A stretch of 64,000 nucleotides of DNA from JAJXXT01 sp963764465. GTDB taxonomy: Bacteria; Pseudomonadota; Alphaproteobacteria; Acetobacterales; Acetobacteraceae. The DNA lies in contig CAVXSO010000006.1 of the NCBI GenBank assembly GCA_963764465.1, positions 186,001 through 250,000 of the forward strand, in the 5' to 3' direction. Every line of letters begins with the position of its first letter. Within the stretch, counting starts at the first letter, position 1. This document shows, in pieces, positions 9,215 through 17,447 of this stretch. The position numbers were made by a program, and so were the translations under genes. Below the pieces are notes generated by a model. That model saw only the letters and a program-made list of their open reading frames with translations, ran no database searches and was not told where the DNA came from.

Positions 9215-10272
9215 AACGCAAGGTGGCGGTGGTCGGGCTCGGCATCGGGCGCGCCCATATCGACGAGGGCTATTCCAGGCTGCCCGGCCAGTGGGAGGTG
9301 GCGGCGATCTGCGACCTCGACGCGGCACGGCTCGCCAAGGTCGGCGACGAGTTCGCCGTCGCGCGGCGCACCGCCTCCTTCGCGGATGTGCTGGGCATGG
9401 CGGATATCGACGTGATCGATCTCTGCACGCCGCCCTCGCTGCATCGCGAGCAGCTGCTGGCGGCGATGGCGACGGGAAAGCACGTGATCTGCGAGAAGCC
9501 CTTCGTCTCCTCGCTCGCGGAGATGGACCAGATCGAGACGGCGGCCGCCGCCGCGAAGGGCACGGTGATGCCCATCTTCCAGTATCGCTGGGGCGACGGG
9601 TTCCGCCGCGCGGTGCGCGTGGTGCGCGCGGGCCTCGCGGGCAAGCCCTACAACGCGACGGTGGAGACCGCCTGGCGGCGCGACAAGGATTATTACGACA
9701 TCGCATGGCACGGCACCTGGGCGATCGAGCGTGGCGGTTGCCTGCTGGGCCACGCGATCCACATCCACGACATGATGCAGGAGCTGATGGGCGATGCCGC
9801 CAGCGCCTACGCGCGCGTCGCGACCCGCGTGAACCCGATCGAGACCGAGGATTGCGCCGCGGCGACACTGGCGATGACCAGCGGCGCGGTGGTGGCGATG
9901 TCCGCGACGCTGGGTGCCGCCGCCGAGATCTCGCGCATGCGGCTCCATTTCGAGAACGTGACGTTCGAGAGCTGCACCGAGCCTTATGCGCCGGGCAACG
10001 AGCCGTGGCAGATCATCCCGCGCAGCCAGGCGGCCAAGGCGGCGATCGACAGGCTGCTGGCGGATCACAAGCCGCACCCGATCCGCTTCGAGGGCCAGTT
10101 CCGCGCCTATGGCGAGGCGCTGGACGCGGGCGAGGTGCCGCCGGTGACGCTCAGGGACGCACGGCGCTCGCTGGAGCTGATCACGGCGCTCTATGGCTCG
10201 GTCGCCGCCGGGGCGCCACAGATGCTGCCGATACCGAGTTCGCACCGGGGCTATGGGGACTGGCGGCCATGA
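9211..10272 (+). CDS. Gfo/Idh/MocA-family NAD(P)-dependent oxidoreductase
   Basis: 353 residues from ATG 9211, which overlaps the trmO stop. The N-terminal Rossmann fold has VVGLGIGRAH, an acidic ribose-binding residue in CDLDA, the PPSLH loop and the signature EKPFVSS (catalytic-site Lys). The C-terminal Gfo_Idh_MocA beta-sheet domain carries GHAIHIHDMM, where the conserved catalytic-region His is found. Typical substrates are sugars, inositols or polyols, but this family is broad. Its stop overlaps the next start (ATGA, 10269-10272). Confidence 0.85.
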   Translation: MKRKVAVVGLGIGRAHIDEGYSRLPGQWEVAAICDLDAARLAKVGDEFAVARRTASFADVLGMADIDVIDLCTPPSLHREQLLAAMATGKHVICEKPFVSSLAEMDQIETAAAAAKGTVMPIFQYRWGDGFRRAVRVVRAGLAGKPYNATVETAWRRDKDYYDIAWHGTWAIERGGCLLGHAIHIHDMMQELMGDAASAYARVATRVNPIETEDCAAATLAMTSGAVVAMSATLGAAAEISRMRLHFENVTFESCTEPYAPGNEPWQIIPRSQAAKAAIDRLLADHKPHPIRFEGQFRAYGEALDAGEVPPVTLRDARRSLELITALYGSVAAGAPQMLPIPSSHRGYGDWRP

Positions 10273-11303
10273 AGAACCCTTGGAGCGAGACCAGGATCTG
10301 GAATGGCGGCGCGTTCCCGCTCGAACATGGCGGCCGGCTCGCGCGGCTCGAGATCGCCTACGCCACCGCGGGGACGCTGGCGCCCGACGGTCGCAACGCA
10401 GTGCTGCTGACCCACGGCTACACGTCGAGCCACCGTTTCGCGGAGCCTGCGGCCGATGGCGCGGAGGGCGGCTGGGCGCTGCTGGTCGGGCCAGGGCGCG
10501 CGATCGACACCGACAAGCTCTTCGTCGTCGCGCCCAACATGCTCGGCTCCTGCCACGGCACCACGGGGCCCGCGAGCATCGACCCCGCGACCGGCAAGCC
10601 CTACGGGCCGACTTTCCCCGAATACACCGTCGCCGACATGGTACGCGGGCAGAAGGCGCTGCTCGACGCGCTCGGCGTCAAGCACCTGGTTGCCGTCGTC
10701 GGCCCGTCCTACGGCGGGTTCCAGGCCTTCCAGTGGGCGGTGACGTTCCCGGATTTCATGACGGGAATCGTCGCGGCCGTGACGGCGCTGAAGCGCCCGC
10801 GCGACGAGAACGCCAGCACGTCGGCCGACCTCGCCAAGGGTTTCGAGCACGATCCCGGCTGGAACGGCGGGCACTGCTACCCGCACGGCATCAAGGCTGC
10901 GATGACGAAGCTGCGGGTGAAGACGCTGAAGAACTACGGCATCGAGGCGCGGCTGGCGCCGAAGTATCCCGATGCCGCCGAGCGCGAGCGGGCGATCGAG
11001 GCGATCGCCGCGAAATGGGCGGAGGAGTTCGACCCCAACTCGCTGATCGCGCTGCGTCGGGCACTCGATTTCTACGACATCACGCCGGACGTGGGCCGCA
11101 TCAAGGCCAAGGTGCTCTATGCGATCTCCCGCACCGACAAGCTGTTTCCGCCGTCGCTCGAGGAGCCGACGATGGCCAGGTTCCGCGAGGCCGGCGTGGA
11201 TGCGACCTACACGCTGATCGACAGCGAGCTTGGCCACTCCGCCTCGGGCGACGACGCCGCCAAGTGGGAGACGGCGCTGCGGGCGTTCATGAGCCGACTT
11301 TAG
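10269..11303 (+). CDS. MetX-like alpha/beta-hydrolase
   Basis: 344 residues in the homoserine O-acetyltransferase (MetX) branch of the alpha/beta-hydrolase fold. The nucleophile elbow GPSYGGFQAFQW carries Ser147, and the acid/base pair is probably Asp290 (SRTDKLF) with His323 (LGHSASG). MetX proper usually has GGSLGGMQ at the elbow and a methionine-pathway neighbourhood; neither is seen, so an esterase, amidohydrolase or acyltransferase on a catabolic intermediate is preferred. It is coupled to the oxidoreductase upstream and followed by a 57-base gap before the amidohydrolase pair. Confidence 0.8.
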   Translation: MKNPWSETRIWNGGAFPLEHGGRLARLEIAYATAGTLAPDGRNAVLLTHGYTSSHRFAEPAADGAEGGWALLVGPGRAIDTDKLFVVAPNMLGSCHGTTGPASIDPATGKPYGPTFPEYTVADMVRGQKALLDALGVKHLVAVVGPSYGGFQAFQWAVTFPDFMTGIVAAVTALKRPRDENASTSADLAKGFEHDPGWNGGHCYPHGIKAAMTKLRVKTLKNYGIEARLAPKYPDAAERERAIEAIAAKWAEEFDPNSLIALRRALDFYDITPDVGRIKAKVLYAISRTDKLFPPSLEEPTMARFREAGVDATYTLIDSELGHSASGDDAAKWETALRAFMSRL

Positions 11304-11360
11304 TGGCGCGATTGTCCTCGCTCGCGGCTCGCGTGTAGGCTCCCGGGCGGGAGAAACGCG

Positions 11361-12410
11361 ATGCCCGGAATAGATTGCGATATTCATCCGGCGCTGCCGT
11401 CGATTTCGGCGCTGTTTCCTTACATGCCGGCCTACTGGTCGGAGCAGCTGCGCGTGCGCGGCACCGACGGGTTCGATTCCATCCTCTACCCGACGAACGC
11501 GGGGTTTTCCTGCCGCGCGGACTGGCGGGACGGCGGCAAGCCTGGAACCGACATCGAGGCGCTGCGGCGCCACGCGCTCGACGGGTTCGGCACGCGTATC
11601 GCGGTCTGCAACCTGCTCTACAACGTCGCCGCCGTGCGCAACGCTGATCTCGGCACGGTGCTGGCCCGCGCGATGAACGACTGGATCGCGGCGGAATGGC
11701 TGGACCGCGAGCCCCGTCTGCGCTCGGCGATCCATGTGGCGCCGCAGGATCCCGCAGCGGCGGCGGACGAGATCGAGCGCCGCGCTGCCGATCCCCGCTT
11801 CGTCCACGTGCTGCTGCCGGCGATGGACGAGACGCTGTTCGGCAAGCGGCAGTTCCGTCCGATCCACGAGGCCGCCGCGCGCCACGCACTCCCGCTCGCG
11901 ATCCACGCGCAGATGACGGCAACGCACGCCACCACCTCCAACGGCTGGCCCTCGCACCTCGCCGAGGACCATATCGCCATGGCGCACGCGTTCCAGGCGC
12001 AGCTGCTGAGCTTCGTCTACGAGGGCGCGTTCGCCGCGGCGCCAGGGCTTCGTCTCGTGCTGCTGGAAAGCGGCTTCGCGTGGCTGCCGAATTTCCTTTG
12101 GCGCGCGGACCGTACCTGGAAGGCGATGCGCGCCGAGGTTCCCTGGGTGGACACGCCCCCTTCCGCCATCCTGCGCGAGCGGGTGCGCATCGCGCTGCAG
12201 CCCGCCGAGGCGCCGCCGGATCCGGCGGAGCTGCCCGTGCTGCTGCAGCAGCTCGGCAGCGACGACATGCTGCTGTTCTCGACCGACTGGCCGCACGCGC
12301 AGTTCGCCGGCGACGACCCGTTCCCCGCCGGATTTCCCGAAGCACTTCGCCGGCGCGTGGCGGAAGACAATCCCCGTGCCATCTATCCCCGCATCGAGGT
12401 GACACCATGA
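11361..12410 (+). CDS. Amidohydrolase 2 (ACMSD-like) family protein, first paralogue
   Basis: 349 residues, COG2159-type TIM-barrel hydrolase/decarboxylase. The first metal motif is the Asp-x-His of DCDIHPA (D7, H9), a His is found in LAIHAQM, and the last-strand Asp is in LFSTDWPHA. Family members decarboxylate or hydrolyse aromatic or enol-acid substrates. The next gene is a clear paralogue (same motifs, 371 residues), so the pair probably arose by tandem duplication and may form a hetero-oligomer or act on successive intermediates. Its stop overlaps the next start as ATGA (12407-12410). Confidence 0.82.
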   Translation: MPGIDCDIHPALPSISALFPYMPAYWSEQLRVRGTDGFDSILYPTNAGFSCRADWRDGGKPGTDIEALRRHALDGFGTRIAVCNLLYNVAAVRNADLGTVLARAMNDWIAAEWLDREPRLRSAIHVAPQDPAAAADEIERRAADPRFVHVLLPAMDETLFGKRQFRPIHEAAARHALPLAIHAQMTATHATTSNGWPSHLAEDHIAMAHAFQAQLLSFVYEGAFAAAPGLRLVLLESGFAWLPNFLWRADRTWKAMRAEVPWVDTPPSAILRERVRIALQPAEAPPDPAELPVLLQQLGSDDMLLFSTDWPHAQFAGDDPFPAGFPEALRRRVAEDNPRAIYPRIEVTP

Positions 12411-13522
12411 CGCCCGACGACGGACTGCTACTCGCGGATCGCACCCGGGAGGGTGCCGCGCGGCTCAAGATCATCGACTGCGACGTGCACCACGCGTTGC
12501 GCAGCGTCTCCGACCTCAGGCCGTTCCTGGCGTCGCGCTGGCAGGAGCATCTCGATCATTACGGGTTCCGCGTGCCGGGCCCGTTCCTGTCCTCGCCGCA
12601 ATACCCGAAGGGGGTGCCGGCGCTCTCGCGCACCAATTCCTGGCCGCCCAATGGCGGGCCGCCGGGCAGCGACCTCGCGTTCCTGCGCGAGCAGCTGCTG
12701 GATCGCTGGGGGATCAGCTACGGCCTGCTGCATTTCCTGTTCCCGGGTGCGATGGACCAGAGGAACCAGGAATTCGGCAACGCGTTGTGCCGCGCGCTCA
12801 ACGAGTGGCAGGTCGAGCACTGGACGCGCCACGAGAAGCGGCTCAAGGCCGGAATCATCCTGCCGGGCGAGGACGCGGACGCGGCGGTGGCCGAGATCGA
12901 GCACTGGGCCGGACACGGCGACTTCGCGCAGGTGGCGCTTGCCACCCATACGATCGAGCTGCTCGGGCGGCGCCGCTACTGGAAGATCTACGAGGCCGCC
13001 GCCGCATGCGGCCTGCCGCTCTGCCTGCACACTTCGGGCTACAACGGCCATGCGGTGACGCCGGCGGGCTGGCCCTCCTTCTACGTGGAGGAGCACCACG
13101 AGGTTGCGATCTCGCAACAGACGATCGTGATGTCGCTGATCATGGAAGGCGTGCTGGAGCGTATCCCCGAGCTCAAGGTGGTGATCGTGGAGGCGGGCTT
13201 CGCCTGGGTTCCGGGCTTCGCCTGGCGGCTGGACCATTATTGGGCGCGCTTTCGCGACGAGCTCGCGCACGTCACGCGCCCGCCGTCCGAGACGATCCGC
13301 GAGCGGTTCTGGTTCACCTCCCAGCCCGCGGACGAGCCGGAGAGCCCGGCGCAGCTGCGGCAGGTGATGGACTGGATGGGGTGGGACCGGCTGCTCTTCG
13401 CCACGGATTATCCCCACTGGGACATGGACAACCCCGAGCATGCGTTCCGCATGACGATGAGCGACGAGGAGAAGCGGATGGTCTATGCCGGCAACGCCGA
13501 GCGCGTCTACGGGCTTTCCTGA
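12407..13522 (+). CDS. Amidohydrolase 2 (ACMSD-like) family protein, second paralogue
   Basis: 371 residues. Same family as the preceding gene: IDCDVHHAL metal motif (D26, H28), CLHTSG on a middle strand, EAGFAWVPGFAWR, and the terminal Asp in LFATDYPHWD. The N-terminus is about 20 residues longer than in the first paralogue. It ends in TGA directly followed by the GTG of the Rieske gene (no spacer). The catalytic divalent-metal ligands appear complete, so it is probably active; the substrate is unknown. Confidence 0.82.
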   Translation: MTPDDGLLLADRTREGAARLKIIDCDVHHALRSVSDLRPFLASRWQEHLDHYGFRVPGPFLSSPQYPKGVPALSRTNSWPPNGGPPGSDLAFLREQLLDRWGISYGLLHFLFPGAMDQRNQEFGNALCRALNEWQVEHWTRHEKRLKAGIILPGEDADAAVAEIEHWAGHGDFAQVALATHTIELLGRRRYWKIYEAAAACGLPLCLHTSGYNGHAVTPAGWPSFYVEEHHEVAISQQTIVMSLIMEGVLERIPELKVVIVEAGFAWVPGFAWRLDHYWARFRDELAHVTRPPSETIRERFWFTSQPADEPESPAQLRQVMDWMGWDRLLFATDYPHWDMDNPEHAFRMTMSDEEKRMVYAGNAERVYGLS

Positions 13523-13936
13523 GTGCCCCGGCACGTCGTCGCGAAGGCGGAGGAGATTCCGCCGGGCAGCCGCAAGCTGGTCACGATCCGCGGTCGGGAG
13601 ATCGGCGTCTTCAACCACGAGGGCGAGTATTTCGCGCTGCTCAACCGCTGTCCGCACCAGGGCGGTGCGTTGTGCAAGGGCACGCTGGTCGGCCTGGTGA
13701 CGTCCACGTCGCCAGGCACCTACGACTACTCGCGCCCGGGCGAGATGCTGAAATGCCCTTGGCATGGCTGGGAGTTCGACCTGCGGACCGGGCAGTCCTA
13801 TTGCGATCCCAAATCAATCTGGGTGCGTGCCTACGACGTCACGGTGGAGCCGGGGGAGAGCCTCGCCAAGGGACCGTTCGTCGCCGAGACGTTCCCGGTC
13901 AGCGTGGAGGAGAATTACATCGTGGTGGAGCTCTAG
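13523..13936 (+). CDS. Rieske [2Fe-2S] ferredoxin-like protein
   Basis: 137 residues from GTG 13523, immediately after the preceding stop. It is a single Rieske domain with both cluster-binding pairs: Cys43/His45 in NRCPHQGG and Cys78/His81 in KCPWHGWEF. Between the pairs are 32 residues rather than the more usual 15-17, because of an inserted TSTSPGTYDY-type loop. No oxygenase alpha subunit or reductase gene is nearby, so it is either an electron carrier for an enzyme in this module or a structural/regulatory partner. The downstream thiolase-like gene begins 7 bases after its stop. Confidence 0.85.
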   Translation: MPRHVVAKAEEIPPGSRKLVTIRGREIGVFNHEGEYFALLNRCPHQGGALCKGTLVGLVTSTSPGTYDYSRPGEMLKCPWHGWEFDLRTGQSYCDPKSIWVRAYDVTVEPGESLAKGPFVAETFPVSVEENYIVVEL

Positions 13937-13943
13937 GCGGGAC

Positions 13944-15113
13944 ATGACGATCAAGGGCAAGGCATTCATCGTCGGCGCCTACGAACACCCGACGCGCAAG
14001 GCGCCGGACAAGTCGATCATGCAACTTCATGCCGAGGCCGCGCGCGGCGCGCTGGAGGACGCGGGCCTCACCAAGGATGACGTCGACGGCTATTTCTGCG
14101 CCGGCGACGCGCCGGGCATGGGCGTGTTCTCGGCCGCCGACTACATGAACCTCAAGCTGCGGCATATCGATTCCACGGATACCGGCGGCTCCTCCTACCT
14201 CGTGCATGTGGCGCACGCGGCGGAGGCGATCGCCGCGGGCAAGTGCAACGTGGCGCTGATCACGCTTGCCGGCCGGCCGCGCAGCGAGGGCATGGCGACG
14301 GGAACCGCGGCGCGCCCCGGCAACCCCGGCCAGCCGGAGGTGGGATTCGAATACCCGTACGGGCTCACCGTCGCCAACGGCTATGCCATGGCCGCGATGC
14401 GCCACATGCACGAGTTTGGAACGACATCGGAACAACTTGCCTGGGTGAAGGTCGCCGCCTCCCACCACGCGCGGCACAACCCCCAGGCCATGCTGCGCGA
14501 TGTGGTGACGGTGGAGCAGGTGCTGGCCAGCCCGATGGTGACGACGCCGCTGCACCGGCTCGATTGCTGCGTCATTTCCGACGGCGGTGGCGCGCTGGTC
14601 GTCACGCGCGAGGAAATCGCGCGAACCCTCAAGCGGCCGCTGGTGCGCGTCATTGGCGCCGGGGAGTTGCCCAAATTCTCGGGCGGCGGGTTCATGGACC
14701 TCACCTATACCGGCGCGCGCGCGTCCGGTGCCGCTGCCTTCGCGGAAGCGGGCGTGCGGCCCGCGGATATCCAGTACGCCTCGATCTACGACAGCTTCAC
14801 CATCACGGTCGTGATCCAGCTCGAGGATCTCGGCTTCTGCGAGAAAGGGAAGGGCGGAGCCTTCGTCGCCGACGGCAACCTCATCAGCGGCATCGGCAGG
14901 CTGCCGTTCAACACGGATGGTGGCGGGCTCTGCAACAATCACCCGGCCAACCGCGGCGGCATGACCAAGGTGATCGAGGCGGTGCGGCAGCTCCGCGGCG
15001 AGGCGCACCCGAAGGTGCAGGTGCCGGGCTGCACGCTGGCGCTGGCGCATGGTACCGGGGGGCTGATCGCCACGCGGCACGGCAGTGCCACCCTCGTCAT
15101 GGAGCGGATCTGA
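13944..15113 (+). CDS. Thiolase-superfamily protein lacking the canonical cysteine
   Basis: 389 residues in the SCP-x/non-specific lipid-transfer thiolase branch. Where thiolases have the acyl-accepting Cys, this protein reads DTGGSSYLVH (residues 79-88), and the usual GHPxGATG histidine loop is replaced by CNNHPANRGG; a late HGTGG is kept. Loss of the nucleophilic Cys together with an adjacent DUF35 partner resembles the Ltp2/ChsH2-type aldolases of steroid side-chain degradation more than a true thiolase. It is TGATG-coupled to the DUF35 gene at 15113. Function as a C-C lyase or condensing enzyme is inferred. Confidence 0.8.
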   Translation: MTIKGKAFIVGAYEHPTRKAPDKSIMQLHAEAARGALEDAGLTKDDVDGYFCAGDAPGMGVFSAADYMNLKLRHIDSTDTGGSSYLVHVAHAAEAIAAGKCNVALITLAGRPRSEGMATGTAARPGNPGQPEVGFEYPYGLTVANGYAMAAMRHMHEFGTTSEQLAWVKVAASHHARHNPQAMLRDVVTVEQVLASPMVTTPLHRLDCCVISDGGGALVVTREEIARTLKRPLVRVIGAGELPKFSGGGFMDLTYTGARASGAAAFAEAGVRPADIQYASIYDSFTITVVIQLEDLGFCEKGKGGAFVADGNLISGIGRLPFNTDGGGLCNNHPANRGGMTKVIEAVRQLRGEAHPKVQVPGCTLALAHGTGGLIATRHGSATLVMERI

Positions 15114-15499
15114 TGGCCGAGCGCACCTATCCCGCCCCCGTGATCACGCCGGAGACCGGCGAGTTCTGGCAGGCGGCGAAGCAGGATCGGCTGCTGATCA
15201 AGCGCTGCCGTGCCTGCGGCAAGGTCCACTGGTACCCGCGCGCCGTCTGCCCGCACTGCATGAGCGGCGAGACGGAATGGATGGAGGCGAAGGGCGAGGG
15301 GACGATCTACAGCTTCTCGGTGATGGAGCGTGCCGAGGTACCCTATGCCATCGCCTATGTGGAGCTGGCGGAGGGCGTCCGCATCATGACCAACATCGTG
15401 GACTGTCCGTTCGCCGATATCCGCATCGGGCAGGCTGTCCACGTGCGGTTCGCGCCAACCGAGGGCGGCGGCAAGCTGCCGGTGTTCGCCCCCGCCTAG
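15113..15499 (+). CDS. DUF35 zinc-ribbon/OB-fold acyl-CoA-binding protein
   Basis: 128 residues. The N-terminal rubredoxin-like zinc ribbon has Cys32, Cys35, Cys46 and Cys49 (CRAC...CPHC), followed by an OB-fold (EGTIYSFSVMERAEVPYAIAYVELAEG is its centre). DUF35 proteins form obligate complexes with thiolase or aldolase partners and hand acyl-CoA to them. Here the partner is clearly the upstream gene, whose stop overlaps this start. Its stop lies in a CTAG shared with the opposite-strand anti-sigma gene. Confidence 0.88.
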   Translation: MAERTYPAPVITPETGEFWQAAKQDRLLIKRCRACGKVHWYPRAVCPHCMSGETEWMEAKGEGTIYSFSVMERAEVPYAIAYVELAEGVRIMTNIVDCPFADIRIGQAVHVRFAPTEGGGKLPVFAPA

Positions 15500-15726
15500 C
15501 GCCCTGGCGGGGCGGGGCGGCGGGTCAGCGCATGGGCCTCGGCCGCCTCGTCCGCGGGGAGGGGGGTTTTCGCGACGATGCCACGCGTCGCGCGCAACTG
15601 CGCCAGGAAGGCGCGGCACATCGGGCAGATCGTCAGATGCCAGCGCACGCCGACCCAGCGGCGCAGGCCGAGCTTGTCCTCCGTGTAGTCTGTCAACAGC
15701 TCCGAGACGTCGCGGCAGACCAGCAT
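15496..15726 (-). CDS. Small zf-HC2 anti-sigma factor (soluble)
   Basis: 76 residues. A zinc-binding anti-sigma motif is visible: Cys4, then His-x3-Cys-x2-Cys in WHLTICPMC (about residues 29-37). No membrane helix is present, so it would be a cytoplasmic regulator, with thiol oxidation or metal loss as the likely release signal. The gene is divergent from the ECF sigma gene, separated by 89 bases, instead of lying downstream of it as is usual. Its stop (TAG) shares the palindrome CTAG with the DUF35 stop. Confidence 0.75.
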   Translation of the reverse strand: MLVCRDVSELLTDYTEDKLGLRRWVGVRWHLTICPMCRAFLAQLRATRGIVAKTPLPADEAAEAHALTRRPAPPGR

Positions 15727-15815
15727 CGAGTGTCCCTTCTTGGCGAAACGCGCCGCATGCCCATCTGTTACATCGCGTCCACCGGGGACGCCAACCGGGA
15801 GGCCGGGCCGGCAGC

Positions 15816-16529
15816 ATGACCGACAGCGAGTTCGACGAGCCCGCCTTCATCGCGCGTCTCCAGGCGGGCGACGATGCGGCCTATCGCAGGCTCGTGCATC
15901 GGTTCCATGCGTCCATGGTGCGCGTCGCCAGCGGCATCATCGGCTCGCGCGCGCAAGCGGAGGAGGTGGTGCAGGATTCCTGGGCCGCCGTGTTCACCGC
16001 GATCGGCCGCTACGAGCCCCGGACCACGCTCGCCGCATGGCTCTTCACGATCGTCGCCAACCGTGCCCGCACGCGCATCCGTGCCGAGGGAAGGCTTACC
16101 GGGCTTCCGGCCAGCTTCGGCGGCGCCGAGGATCGCGCCGTGCCGCTCTCCGCGTTCCAGCCCGACGGGCATTGGGTGGACGCGCCACGGCTATGGGAGG
16201 AGCTGGACCCCGAGCGCGTGTTCGGCGGGCGCCAGCTCTGGGAGCACGTCCAGGCGGCAATCGAGCGGCTGCCGGACAACCAGAAGGCGGTGATCGTGCT
16301 GCGCGATATCGAGAGCCGCACGCCGGAGGAGACGTGCGAGATCCTCGGCGTCACGGAAGCCAATCACCGCGTGCTGCTGCACCGCGCGCGGGTGAAGGTG
16401 CGCAGTGCGATCGACGACCTGGTGACGCCGAAAGCGGGCGGCGCGGCGCCGCCGCGCAAGGGCGCGCTGCACCGCCTGTGGGACTGGCTCTACGGCAGGC
16501 CGAGGAAATCGCGGCCGGCCTTCGCGTAG
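15816..16529 (+). CDS. ECF-type RNA polymerase sigma factor
   Basis: 237 residues. Sigma-70 region 2 (about 8-80) contains AEEVVQDSWAAVF and the LAAWLFTIVANRAR core-binding segment; region 4 (about 145-200) contains LPDNQKAVIVLRDIE and the helix-turn-helix TPEETCEILGVTEANHRVLLHRAR. An unusual linker of about 60 residues (FQPDGHW... PERVFGGRQLWEH) separates them, a form seen in some alphaproteobacterial ECF groups. The divergent zf-HC2 gene is the probable antagonist. The 3' end overlaps the opposite-strand ICL-family gene by 40 bases. Confidence 0.9.
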   Translation: MTDSEFDEPAFIARLQAGDDAAYRRLVHRFHASMVRVASGIIGSRAQAEEVVQDSWAAVFTAIGRYEPRTTLAAWLFTIVANRARTRIRAEGRLTGLPASFGGAEDRAVPLSAFQPDGHWVDAPRLWEELDPERVFGGRQLWEHVQAAIERLPDNQKAVIVLRDIESRTPEETCEILGVTEANHRVLLHRARVKVRSAIDDLVTPKAGGAAPPRKGALHRLWDWLYGRPRKSRPAFA

Positions 16530-17356
16530 TCGTCGGCGCGGGTCAGGCGGCGGACCAGTGCTGCGTCCGGCTGGTTGGTGAGCGACGAGGGCGGGTGGCC
16601 GGCGCGCAGATGCGCCAGCGTGTCGTAGGCGGCGCGCATCGCGGCCATCGCCGGCTGGTGGCCCTGCAGTGCCACGCGCACCCCGTCCTCGGCGCGCGGC
16701 TCCGCCTTGCTGCCGCCGAGGATGATCGGCAGCCCTGTCGCCGCGTGGATGGCCGCGACGTCCTCCCGCCGACCGGCGCCCGCGAGGAACAGCGCGTCCG
16801 CACCCGCCGCGGCATAGGCGCGGCAGCGCGCGAGCGCGTCCTCGGCGTCCGTCGCGGCCAGTGCCGAGGTGCGGGCGACGATGACGAAACCGGGGTCCGT
16901 GCGCGCCCCGAGCGCCGCGCGCAGCTTGCCCAGGCCCGCCTCCAGCGGCAGCAGCGTGGTGCCCTTCGTGCCGTGAGGCTGCGGCAGGTCGGTGTCCTCC
17001 AGCGTCATCGCCGAGACGCCGGCCGCTTCCAGTTCCACCACCGTGCGCGCCGCGCCATGGGCATTGCCGTAGCCGTGGTCCGCATCCACCAGCAGCGGCG
17101 GGCCGCCGGGAACCGCGCGGGTGATGCGCCGGCACTGCTCGGCGAACTCGGTCAGCGAGATCGAGACCAGGTCCGGCGCGCCCAGGATGGCCAACGAGGC
17201 GGTCGAGCCCGCGAACATCAGTGCCTCGAAGCCGAGATCGGTCGCCGCCCGTGCCGACAACGGGTCGAACACGGAGCCCGGATGGATCACCCGCTCGCCG
17301 GCCAGCAGGGCCCGGAAGGCCGTGCGCGGCGAGGCGGCGTGGGGAGATGGGGGCAT
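16490..17356 (-). CDS. Isocitrate lyase/PEP mutase-superfamily enzyme (oxaloacetate decarboxylase-like)
   Basis: 288 residues from ATG 17356 (an in-frame ATG at 17377 would add 7 residues but lies inside the divergent TTGACA promoter). PEP-mutase/ICL barrel: LVDADHGYGNA Mg-binding loop and EDTDLPQPHG. The KKCGH-type cysteine loop of isocitrate lyase is absent. The DADHGYGN motif matches the PA4872-type oxaloacetate decarboxylases better than methylisocitrate lyase. It would decarboxylate or cleave a 2-oxo/hydroxy acid. It is divergent from the ABC-importer operon and convergent with the sigma gene. Confidence 0.8.
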   Translation of the reverse strand: MPPSPHAASPRTAFRALLAGERVIHPGSVFDPLSARAATDLGFEALMFAGSTASLAILGAPDLVSISLTEFAEQCRRITRAVPGGPPLLVDADHGYGNAHGAARTVVELEAAGVSAMTLEDTDLPQPHGTKGTTLLPLEAGLGKLRAALGARTDPGFVIVARTSALAATDAEDALARCRAYAAAGADALFLAGAGRREDVAAIHAATGLPIILGGSKAEPRAEDGVRVALQGHQPAMAAMRAAYDTLAHLRAGHPPSSLTNQPDAALVRRLTRADDYAKAGRDFLGLP

Positions 17357-17370
17357 GGCGTGGCCTCGCG

Positions 17371-17399
17371 TTGACATCCAAACCCTGTGCCTATTTCAT
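17371..17399 (+). promoter_or_regulatory. Putative sigma-70 promoter of the ABC importer operon
   Basis: TTGACA at 17371-17376, 17-base spacer, TTTCAT at 17394-17399 (4 of 6 to TATAAT). It lies 49 bases before the substrate-binding-protein start and is the only perfect -35 hexamer in this gap. Confidence 0.5.
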
Positions 17400-17447
17400 C
17401 TGGCGGCAAGAAAACAGTCACCCAGCCCTACCAGACGGGAACCCCAC

